Below, piece after piece: positions 57,225 through 64,000 of a stretch of 64,000 nucleotides of DNA. The position numbers and the translations under genes are program-made. The DNA is from Deltaproteobacteria bacterium. GTDB lineage: Bacteria > Bdellovibrionota_B > Oligoflexia > Oligoflexales > CAIYRB01. Each line of letters opens with the position of its first letter. Within the stretch, counting starts at the first letter, position 1. Below the pieces are notes generated by a model. It ran no database searches and was not told where the DNA came from. It saw nothing but the letters and a program-made list of their open reading frames with translations. The stretch is taken from positions 1-64,000 of the forward strand of contig VGTI01000005.1 of assembly GCA_016874735.1 (NCBI GenBank). Reading direction: 5' to 3'.

Positions 57225-59819
57225 ATGCTGCCCACCCATTCTGTCGATAGGCAAACTATGCTTACCAAACCACCACAACTAAACGATCAAAGCCGCCGCA
57301 AACGTCGGGCACCAATTGTGCTTGTCACCGTAACTGCTGCGATTTTTGCTGGCGTAGCGAGTTTAAGCCTGCGTCTTGGCCTAGGCCAATTTGGGGCGCG
57401 CCTGCAGACAAATACCGAGCGCGCTTATCAGCAGTCGCCGCGGTTGCCCTCGGCCGGCGACAAAAATCAAAGCATCATTACCGATTCCATCCTATCCATC
57501 ATTCAGGGTTATTACGTCGACCCTGAACGCGTCGAAAATCGGGAGATCATCGAGCGCGCCCTTAGCGCTATAGCTTCAAGTCCGCGAGTCAAAGTCGGTA
57601 GCAGCCCGGGTGCCGTCTGGTTGCAGGTCGATGATGGCGAGAAACAGTTCTTCCCGCTTAAGAGAGCGACCAGTTATGCGGAAGTAGTTGATGTGCTCGT
57701 AGCCATGGCTCGGATCATCGATGATTCCGGGATCGAATTAACGTACGGAGAAGTTCCAGAGAAAAATCCTCCAGGTGCCGTCGCGCTGCTCAACGCTATG
57801 CTCGCCGAATTGGATGCACACAGTGCGCTACTAGGCCCAGAGGCTTACCGAGAACTTAGGCAGGGCACCGAGGGAACTTTTGGTGGATTAGGAGTGTTAG
57901 TTGGCATTCGTGATCACCTCCTGACGGTTATCAAACCCCTTCCTCATAGCCCCGCACAGCGCGCTGGTATCAAGCGGAACGATCGCATACTCAGCATCGG
58001 TGGTGTTTTCACCTATGGGTTCTCGCTGGACGATCTAGTTGAGTACATGCGTGGTGAACCAGGATCTCGGGTACAGCTCTCACTGCTTAGGCCGGGAGCT
58101 TCGGCGCCGTCTGAGATTTCTCTTAAGCGAGAAGTAATTCACGTCGACTCCGTTTCAGTGAAAGAGATCAACCAACAGGGCCTCAACGTACTCCACCTAA
58201 CGGTGGAAACTTTTGCTAGCCGCACAGCCCGAGAAGTGCTCACGGCGATTAAGAAATTCAAACTCAAGCATAACGGCAATTTACATGGTGTGATTCTCGA
58301 CCTAAGGGCTAATCCGGGCGGGTTACTCGACCAGGCCGTGCAAGTAGCCGACCTATTTCTTGAGTCAGGCGTCATAGTATCCACCAAGGGGCGTCACGAC
58401 GAAGTCGAAACGGCCGGAAGCGGTTTTGATGAGGTCGGGTTCCCGATGGTAGTCCTCATTGACGGCGATTCGGCTTCGGCTAGCGAAATTGTCGCAGGTG
58501 CCTTACAGGATCATCAGCGCGCTATTATCCTGGGCCAACCTAGCTTTGGTAAAGGGTCTGTACAGACCGTATTTGAGTTACCCGGCGAACGTGCTTTGAA
58601 ACTGACCATTGCCCGTTATTACACCCCGGCAGGTAGATCGATTCAGAATGTGGGAATCCTTCCCGATATTTGGTTGCAACCTGTCGCAAAACTGGATCAA
58701 AACGACAACCTCCTCGGCACAGGCCGTTATCGCAACGAACGATTTCTGAAAAACCATTTAGATAAGAGCGAAAATTATTCCCCTCTGACGCAGCGTCAAC
58801 CGGTAAGAAAGTCTTATTATCTATCACCATCAACACCACGGGATGAGTTTGAGCTCACTCCAAAATACCAAGATCGAGAGGCAGAGCTTGCCCTAAAGAT
58901 TTTCGATCGAATTCACGAAACTTACGGTGATCACCTACCAAAGAGTGGAGCTAGAGCCTCGCACTGGATGGGACTCATTGGTCCAGTGATACGTGATGTG
59001 ACGACCCGCAATGACAAAGAGGTGGCCAGCTGGCTGATGGATAAATTTCGTCTTAAATGGTCCAAGCCTGATCATCTAAGCCCGGCTATCGCTCCTAATT
59101 TAAAACTGCTCCTCAGCAACAATAACAGCGGCTCGGTCACGCCGGGAGATACCGTCAATATCGCCTGGTCCGTTTTTAACACGGAAGACGTCCAGGTGGA
59201 CCGCGTTTCGATCTTTGTGCGCTCTGATATTGCCGGCATTGACACGCGTGAGACTTTAATCGGAGATATAGCGCCAAAATCGACCAAAAAAGGCGTCATT
59301 CAAATTACCGTACCCACACAATTCCCAGCCGGGCCGCTAGCCCTCAGGATCGGAGTGGCCACGGATGCCTGGCCGATCAGCGGCGTCAGCTCAGATTTTG
59401 TCGTTCAAGTGGATGAAAAACCAACGGCGCAGGTATCTGTCCTGGCGACTCTTGTTGACGATAAAAACGGGCACATAAGTAGCGTCCTAGAACCAAGAGA
59501 AGCTGCCAGAATTCGCCTTGACGTCCGCAACGAGGGCGCCATCGATGCGGCAAATCTAAACGTGAAATTGGTCAACCTATCAGGCTACCAATTAAGCCTT
59601 ATTAACGATTCCGTTGAAATTGAGGAGCTTGCTTCGGGCGAGGAAAAACACGTTTACTTCAACGTCCGCGCGGGAAAGACGATGTATACATCCGAGCTTA
59701 GCTTTGGTGTTTCCATCGAAAGTTTAGATTTAGGCGCACCATTCAGGCAGAGATTTGCGGTCAAAAGTTTACCTAGCTCAGAGGTTTCAGCAAAACCGGT
59801 TCGTGTCTTGAGTCATTAG
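57225..59819 (+). CDS. S41 carboxyl-terminal processing protease with PDZ and Ig-like C-terminus
   Basis: 864 aa. A TM helix near residues 30-50 (PIVLVTVTAAIFAGVASL) anchors it with the rest in the periplasm. The PDZ domain (~190-270: LGVLVGIRDHLLTVIKPLP, AGIKRNDRILSIGG) is followed by the S41 core. The catalytic Ser is S418 in SASASEIVAG, with K443 in PSFGKGSVQTVF and Q447. The C-terminal ~200 residues hold two Ig/CARDB-like beta-sandwiches (SGSVTPGDTVNIAWSVFN; ARIRLDVRNEGAIDAANLNV), which ordinary CtpA lacks. A myxobacterial-type PDZ-S41 family has a similar layout. The next gene, a glycosyltransferase, starts 12 bases later, so they are co-transcribed. Confidence 0.85.
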   Translation: MLPTHSVDRQTMLTKPPQLNDQSRRKRRAPIVLVTVTAAIFAGVASLSLRLGLGQFGARLQTNTERAYQQSPRLPSAGDKNQSIITDSILSIIQGYYVDPERVENREIIERALSAIASSPRVKVGSSPGAVWLQVDDGEKQFFPLKRATSYAEVVDVLVAMARIIDDSGIELTYGEVPEKNPPGAVALLNAMLAELDAHSALLGPEAYRELRQGTEGTFGGLGVLVGIRDHLLTVIKPLPHSPAQRAGIKRNDRILSIGGVFTYGFSLDDLVEYMRGEPGSRVQLSLLRPGASAPSEISLKREVIHVDSVSVKEINQQGLNVLHLTVETFASRTAREVLTAIKKFKLKHNGNLHGVILDLRANPGGLLDQAVQVADLFLESGVIVSTKGRHDEVETAGSGFDEVGFPMVVLIDGDSASASEIVAGALQDHQRAIILGQPSFGKGSVQTVFELPGERALKLTIARYYTPAGRSIQNVGILPDIWLQPVAKLDQNDNLLGTGRYRNERFLKNHLDKSENYSPLTQRQPVRKSYYLSPSTPRDEFELTPKYQDREAELALKIFDRIHETYGDHLPKSGARASHWMGLIGPVIRDVTTRNDKEVASWLMDKFRLKWSKPDHLSPAIAPNLKLLLSNNNSGSVTPGDTVNIAWSVFNTEDVQVDRVSIFVRSDIAGIDTRETLIGDIAPKSTKKGVIQITVPTQFPAGPLALRIGVATDAWPISGVSSDFVVQVDEKPTAQVSVLATLVDDKNGHISSVLEPREAARIRLDVRNEGAIDAANLNVKLVNLSGYQLSLINDSVEIEELASGEEKHVYFNVRAGKTMYTSELSFGVSIESLDLGAPFRQRFAVKSLPSSEVSAKPVRVLSH

Positions 59820-59831
59820 AGAGATCATTTT

Positions 59832-61598
59832 ATGACGAAAAAAATCCGCGTTGGCATCGTCTATGGGGGGTCCTTCGAACCTCGCTTCCTCAGCATTTTT
59901 GAGCCGCTCAAAGACGCTTTTGACACCTGCATCTACGCTCATCATAGTGAGAGGCTTATTACCCTGCACAGTACGGGGATGCGCCTTAGACTATTTGAAA
60001 ACATAACAGAAATGCCAGGGTTCATGCGCGGCCTTGAGGAAGAGCTCAGTCACATGGACATGATCATTGGCGTGGAAACTTCACGCCTAGCAACCTTTCA
60101 GGCACTACGAGCAGCGCGCAGATACGGCGTCCCGCTGGCTGTGGTAGTCAATGAATATACTCCCTATCTTTACGAGCAATACGCAAACCTCAAAGCCATC
60201 AAATTTGACGTTACGGGTAAGGCATGTCACTTCTGGGCCACAACACAAATGGCACGAAGTACGCTACTGCTTGAACATGTAGCTCCGGAAAAAGTAACGG
60301 TGCTTCCACCAGTCATTGACACCCATAAATTCAGATTTTCTGTGGATGGGCGGCGTAAGTTCCGCGATTACGTCGGACTGAAAGCTGATGATGTGGTCAT
60401 GCTACTGCAGCACGACCTTGTGCCTGAATGCCAAGGTGAACAGCTCATCAAAGCGCTCCACCTACTTCAGGGTCAAATCGGCGGGATAGCCTCACGATTG
60501 AAACTGATTTTTGTTGGCCAAGGGAGCGCCGCTATGGACTACAAATATCTGGCGCACGATCTAGGTTTAGGCAAACAGGTGTTTTTCCTCCACCAGGATC
60601 CGGAACCTTTCCTGCTAGACCTGTACTCAGCGGTCGACCTGATGTTCCATCCTAAGGTCGCCGCTGATGACACGCGTCAGGACTTGCCGCTTGCTTTGCT
60701 CGAAGGTATGGCCGTTGGGATCATGCCACTTGTCGGGGCTGGTACAGTTGCTGCCGAGCTAGTTGCACCACAGGGGTTAAGCTATGCCGATCCATCTGGC
60801 CCTCTGATTGCGGCTCAAATTCAAGAACTTGTGGTAGAACCTAAACTACTCGCAGTAAGGCGCGCGCAACTCATTGAGCATGTGCGGGTGCGCCACCATT
60901 TACAGACCGTCGGTCCACGTTTTATCACCGAAATAGAGGAAATCATCGCCACTTATGGCCGCCAACCGACCGACGCTAGATCGCCACAATCTCTGGTCGC
61001 AGCCATTGAAATGCTGATCAAGAGAGGAGCGCTGATCGAGGCCTTTGTTCAAATAGAAGAGGCACTCCTACTTGATGTTGTGACACCTCATGAACGTGCT
61101 GAAATCTTTAGATTACGCGGAGATGCTCACGTTGCAGCGCGCGATTACGACCGAGCATTGGAATCGTTTCAAGAAGGACTTCTACTGAACGATCACAACT
61201 TTCTCTGTCTCCGCGGCATGGCTCAAACTTATTGGCAGACCCATGACAACGAGGCTGCCTTAACGCATTTCCGCCGCGCACTCACTCACAAAGAGGGTGA
61301 TGCCGATACCATGTTAGGCATCGCTATGGTCTTCAGGCGTCTTGGTCTTCTTGATGAGGCTGTGGTTTGGTTGGAAAAATGCGTCGTACGCCATCAGATA
61401 CCCGCAGCCATCATCGCCCTGGCGCAGACATGCGGTCAACTTGCCAGGCAATCTACGGCCATTGCGGTGCTAAATCGCGCTCTAGAGGTCATTGGTGAAC
61501 ACCAGACCCTAATGATGGCTCTAGGCCAAGCCTATCTCAGCGCCGGCAAGCACGATGAGGGTCAAGAGTTGCTCCGTCGCGCTCTGGCCAGTGCCTAA
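59832..61598 (+). CDS. GT4-type glycosyltransferase fused to TPR repeats
   Basis: 588 aa. The N-terminal ~380 residues form two Rossmann halves (RVGIVYGGSFEPRF; MIIGVETSRLATF) typical of GT-B glycosyltransferases; EGMAVGIMPLVGAGTVAAEL near 290-310 is the donor-binding E-x-F/G-type region. No membrane helix. The C-terminal ~200 residues are TPR-like (AEIFRLRGDAHVAARDYDRA, NDNEAALTHFRRALTHKEGD). It sits 12 bases after the S41 protease and so probably shares a transcript. Such TPR-GTs may glycosylate protein or glycan. Donor and acceptor cannot be told. Confidence 0.75.
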   Translation: MTKKIRVGIVYGGSFEPRFLSIFEPLKDAFDTCIYAHHSERLITLHSTGMRLRLFENITEMPGFMRGLEEELSHMDMIIGVETSRLATFQALRAARRYGVPLAVVVNEYTPYLYEQYANLKAIKFDVTGKACHFWATTQMARSTLLLEHVAPEKVTVLPPVIDTHKFRFSVDGRRKFRDYVGLKADDVVMLLQHDLVPECQGEQLIKALHLLQGQIGGIASRLKLIFVGQGSAAMDYKYLAHDLGLGKQVFFLHQDPEPFLLDLYSAVDLMFHPKVAADDTRQDLPLALLEGMAVGIMPLVGAGTVAAELVAPQGLSYADPSGPLIAAQIQELVVEPKLLAVRRAQLIEHVRVRHHLQTVGPRFITEIEEIIATYGRQPTDARSPQSLVAAIEMLIKRGALIEAFVQIEEALLLDVVTPHERAEIFRLRGDAHVAARDYDRALESFQEGLLLNDHNFLCLRGMAQTYWQTHDNEAALTHFRRALTHKEGDADTMLGIAMVFRRLGLLDEAVVWLEKCVVRHQIPAAIIALAQTCGQLARQSTAIAVLNRALEVIGEHQTLMMALGQAYLSAGKHDEGQELLRRALASA

Positions 61599-62115
61599 TG
61601 CCACGATTGTCTCAGCCGCCGAAATCAGTTTTTGCGTAGCATCGGATCTTCGCGCCGGGCCCGACAAGTCGCCCGCCAGACAAATCCTAAAATATTATTA
61701 TCATTATTTATTGTATGCGTCGTCGCAATTTTTTCTAAAGCTTTTTGGCAAGGTCTCCGAAGCCTTTTTGTCTAAAGCGCAAGGGCCATGGAAAGCGCAG
61801 ACAAAATCGGAAACCTACCCCATGCAAGAATTCATGCACAGCACGACTCAAATGAAGACAAGGACGGAAGTTAGCCTTAGTGGACACTCTTCCTACTTGT
61901 GGTTTGGGCAGGCCGGCATAGTTCTCATGTCCGGATAGACCAACCCCAGTTCCGCAGTAGACAGGTTGCCGTCCGCGGTAACCCCTGCACCCCGCGCCGG
62001 GATCTTCAACGGATCCTGGCGCCCTCCTTTTTTTGGCAGTTACGCTTGACCGTCGCACGGGCTACCCGTAGCCTTTGAAGCATTAGCCACTTTTTACCAG
62101 CACGAGAGAGTTGCG
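61599..62115 (+). ncRNA. Gene-free stretch with candidate structured RNA/leader before uppP
   Basis: 517 bases without a convincing ORF. An AT-rich segment (61688-61715) could hold a promoter. Downstream are hairpins: GGTTGCC/GGTAACC (61964-61982) with a loop GTCCGC, CCGG-type arms near 61912-61934, then a strong terminator at 61992-62037. It could be a small RNA of ~300 nt, or a leader whose terminator controls uppP 79 bases later. I found no match to RNase P, tmRNA, SRP or 6S signature segments by eye. Confidence 0.35.
61992..62037 (+). terminator. Intrinsic terminator before uppP
   Basis: GCGCCGGGATC and GATCCTGGCGC form an 11-bp stem (one G-U pair) around a 7-base loop TTCAACG, followed by a CTCCTTTTTTTT run. 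It ends ~80 bases before the uppP ATG on the same strand. Confidence 0.82.
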
Positions 62116-62994
62116 ATGCAGCCTAGCTTTCTTCAGATTGTCCTTCTAGCTGTAGTACAGGGTCTGGCCGAGCTACTTCCAGTGTCCAGTTCGGCGCACG
62201 TGATCGTTGCCGAAAAACTCATGGGATTAGACCCAAGCGCCCCAGCTATGACCTTCCTTTTGGTTATGCTGCACACGGGAACAATGTTCGCCGTCATTTT
62301 ATTTTTCTGGCCGAAATGGCGCGCACTTTGGCAGGCTGGGCTAAAAACTAGCCTTGATTACCTGCGCTACATCGTCATTGCGACGGGCTTTACCGGAGTC
62401 ATTGGACTCGGGTTAAAGTTCGTGATTGAAAAAATTATACTCAGTGCTCAGCCAGATGCCGAAATTGAGCATCTCTTTAAAAACCTGCCTCTCATCGCTT
62501 GCAGCCTTACCGCTGCTGCATTGATAATCATCATCGCCGGTTTTGCGATTAGGCGACCGAGCATGGCAAACGTCACCCCGCGACCACTATCAGATCGGAG
62601 TGCAGCCGTCATCGGCATCGTCCAAGGTCTGTGCTTGCCTTTTCGCGGATTCTCGCGCTCAGGTGCCACTATTTCTGCCGGACTATTGCAACGACTGGCA
62701 CGCGATCAGGCCGAAACGTTTAGCTTTGCCCTGGCAGTGGTGTTAACGCCACCGGTACTCGCTCTGCAAATTCACCGCCTGCTCAAAGCCAATGCAGCTA
62801 CCGGTGTCGTCCAAGTAGACTTCAGTTTATTCACTCCAGGGATCACCGGTATGTTCTTCAGCTTCCTGGCTGGACTAGCTGCACTGCGTTGGTTATCAAG
62901 CTGGCTTGAGCATGGTCGCTGGCATCTATTCGGCTTTTACTGCCTCGCAGCATCTCTCGGAGTCTGGTCGGTACACTGGTTTATGCCATCGTAA
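62116..62994 (+). CDS. uppP: Undecaprenyl-diphosphatase
   Basis: 292 aa, polytopic (about eight helices). It dephosphorylates undecaprenyl pyrophosphate so that the carrier lipid can be reused for peptidoglycan and surface polymers. The two family motifs are AELLPVSSSAHVIV (E, SSS and H as in LPVSSSAH) and PFRGFSRSGATISAGL (the arginine and SGAT of the RGFSRSG motif). The ATG is preceded by GAGAG. It lies after the candidate structured RNA and its terminator, and before the convergent RhtA-like gene by 19 bases. Confidence 0.93.
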   Translation: MQPSFLQIVLLAVVQGLAELLPVSSSAHVIVAEKLMGLDPSAPAMTFLLVMLHTGTMFAVILFFWPKWRALWQAGLKTSLDYLRYIVIATGFTGVIGLGLKFVIEKIILSAQPDAEIEHLFKNLPLIACSLTAAALIIIIAGFAIRRPSMANVTPRPLSDRSAAVIGIVQGLCLPFRGFSRSGATISAGLLQRLARDQAETFSFALAVVLTPPVLALQIHRLLKANAATGVVQVDFSLFTPGITGMFFSFLAGLAALRWLSSWLEHGRWHLFGFYCLAASLGVWSVHWFMPS

Positions 62995-63013
62995 AGATCG
63001 TGACTAGTGACAA

Positions 63014-63889
63014 TCAGGCAGTGGCAGCCTTAGCGGCGGGTCCCTCAGACACAATACTGCCAATCGATGCCGCTATGATCAGACCAATCGATAGCCATTG
63101 TTGCCAGTGCAGATCCTCGTGCAACATGAAGTGGCCGAGAATTGCAGCAAACGCGGGCTCAAAACTCATCATCACACCAAAAGTCTTGGCCGGCAGGCGC
63201 GTCATGGCCATCATTTCGAGCGAATAGGGTAACGCGCTCGACAGCACCGCGACCAGTGGTGCATAGAGCCAAATCGTTTTGTTGCCTAAATCAGTGCCAG
63301 CGTGGTGAATACCGAATGGGATGATCACGAGAGCCGCAATGACAAGACCCAGGGCTGAAGCGCGTCCATCCGATAAGTGCTTACCTGCACGTTGCCCGAA
63401 GAAAATATAGAGAGCCCAGCACATGGCCGCGAGCAGGGCAAAGGTGACACCTTTCAGATCTAAGTGCTGATGGGGGCCTAAATCACCATTAGCCGAGAGT
63501 AGTAAGAAGATGCCAACGGCAGCGAGTCCTACCCATAGCAAATCCGTCAACCGATGAGACGAGCAGACGGCCACACCGAGTGGTCCCAGGAATTGCAGGG
63601 CCACACTGACGCCTAGTGGAATCCGCGCCAGCGAGAGGTAGAAGAAAAGACTCATCGCCCCTAGGGCACCGCCGTAGAGAGCCAACTCAGAAACAGCGAC
63701 GCGTGTCAGGGGTCCGCCCTTCCACGGTTGGCGCACGGTGATAAGCAGCAGTGCGGCCAAAGTGCTACGCACCATAGCGGTACCGGCTACACCGACTAGC
63801 GGAAAGAGATTCTTAGCCAAGGCTGCTCCGAATTGAATGGAGGCCATCGACATTAGAATCATCGCTATGGCGAGGAGCCGGAAGTTCAC
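63014..63889 (-). CDS. DMT-family exporter, RhtA-like
   Basis: 291 aa with ten likely membrane helices in two EamA repeats (MASIQFGAALAKNLFPLVG; GALGAMSLFFYLSLARIPLG; VTFALLAAMCWALYIFFGQRAG; AAFAAILGHFMLHEDLHW). The motif FYLSLARIPLGVSVALQFLGPL is typical of the RhtA threonine/homoserine exporter branch of the drug/metabolite superfamily. Substrate is inferred only as a small amine or amino acid. The gene is single, convergent with uppP and with ~110 bases to the window end. Confidence 0.82.
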   Translation of the reverse strand: MNFRLLAIAMILMSMASIQFGAALAKNLFPLVGVAGTAMVRSTLAALLLITVRQPWKGGPLTRVAVSELALYGGALGAMSLFFYLSLARIPLGVSVALQFLGPLGVAVCSSHRLTDLLWVGLAAVGIFLLLSANGDLGPHQHLDLKGVTFALLAAMCWALYIFFGQRAGKHLSDGRASALGLVIAALVIIPFGIHHAGTDLGNKTIWLYAPLVAVLSSALPYSLEMMAMTRLPAKTFGVMMSFEPAFAAILGHFMLHEDLHWQQWLSIGLIIAASIGSIVSEGPAAKAATA

Positions 63890-64000
63890 GTGATTCCCCT
63901 AGTGTGAGGGATGGGTCTGACTGTTCAGAATATTACGCAGGATCGGCCACTGCAGTTAAATATTGCAGCGGCAGTAAGTTAAACTCTATAGGGCCCAGTG

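Noticed and set aside
61555-62058. Plus-strand 127-aa and minus-strand 107-aa frames before uppP
   Set aside because: The plus frame begins inside the glycosyltransferase gene and has low-complexity, uneven composition; the minus frame is Arg-rich and opposite a terminator. Neither has an SD or motif.
61599-62115. RNase P RNA, tmRNA or SRP RNA in the 61.7-62.0 kb region
   Set aside because: Expected landmarks such as GAGGAAAGTCCG, the tmRNA tag/CCA end and the SRP GGAAGGAAGCAGCC segment are absent on both strands.
1-64000. CRISPR arrays, insertion sequences, tRNA or rRNA genes
   Set aside because: No regularly spaced repeats, no transposase-like translations or terminal repeats, and no recognisable tRNA or rRNA segments were seen; I could not run a covariance scan.

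Overview
This window is chromosomal DNA of a Gram-negative bacterium with roughly 50-53% GC (judged by eye). It has lipoproteins with lipoboxes, an outer-membrane Wza-type exporter, oligoribonuclease, an RFKD-type bifunctional Rel/Spo enzyme, a membrane-anchored FtsY, several secreted subtilases, a TMTC-like TPR membrane protein and a PDZ-S41 protease with C-terminal Ig-like domains. That mix fits the Bdellovibrionota/Oligoflexia (old deltaproteobacterial) region of the tree. This placement is inference from gene content, because no rRNA or tRNA is present. I see no phage module, insertion sequence or CRISPR array.

Layout. 1-2.8 kb: 3' part of a repetitive tail-fibre-like surface protein. 2.8-8.05 kb: a sulfide-detoxification locus. 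A persulfide dioxygenase, a type II sulfide:quinone oxidoreductase and a sigma-54 activator without sensor domain form one operon, divergent from a single-domain rhodanese. Both directions carry good -24/-12 (sigma-54) promoters. A methyltransferase follows. 8.15-15.6 kb: S9 peptidase, ligA, a secreted DsbD-alpha-like protein, rel/spoT and gmk. 15.7-21.2 kb: an orphan histidine-kinase H-box-like protein, a lipoprotein subtilase coupled to a small membrane protein, a large lipoprotein, a YbjN-like protein and an atypical Ser/Thr kinase. 21.1-25.6 kb (minus strand): recD2, a GT39/ArnT-type glycosyltransferase, a 158-aa unknown protein and a 43-aa membrane peptide, with overlapping or close junctions. 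26-28.8 kb: hpf behind a strong terminator hairpin, then a secreted subtilase. 28.9-35.1 kb: an exopolysaccharide operon (Wzz/GumC with a degenerate kinase domain, a Wzy/WaaL-like polymerase or ligase, Wza, a small membrane protein, a TMTC-like TPR protein). 35.1-38.9 kb (minus): ftsY-mtnC-galE-SDR, compactly overlapped. 39-43.9 kb: trpF, a probable beta-barrel, small proteins, a lipoprotein, a 595-aa unknown and an HU-like protein with a lysine-rich tail. 43.9-47.2 kb (minus): a peptide ABC importer without ATPases. 47.4-51.7 kb: a ribbon-helix-helix/Gly-rich protein, an M14 carboxypeptidase behind an attenuator-like leader, a phosphopantetheinyl transferase, orn and a secreted unknown. 51.9-57 kb: a DsbA-type protein, a PilZ protein whose ribosome-binding site lies inside a 15-bp stem, small proteins, a NamZ-type muramidase and a TPR protein. 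57.2-63.9 kb: an S41 protease, a glycosyltransferase-TPR protein, a candidate structured RNA, uppP and an RhtA-like exporter.

The most novel items are: (i) the divergent sigma-54 sulfide locus with a sensor-less FisR-like activator encoded in its own target operon; (ii) the 49.1-49.3 kb intergenic element, where an 11-bp Shine-Dalgarno/anti-Shine-Dalgarno inverted repeat overlaps one arm of an intrinsic terminator upstream of a carboxypeptidase gene; (iii) the stem-sequestered start of the PilZ gene; (iv) two gene-free stretches that end in strong terminators (25.6-26.0 and 61.6-62.1 kb); (v) short genes such as the 43-aa peptide at 21.1 kb.
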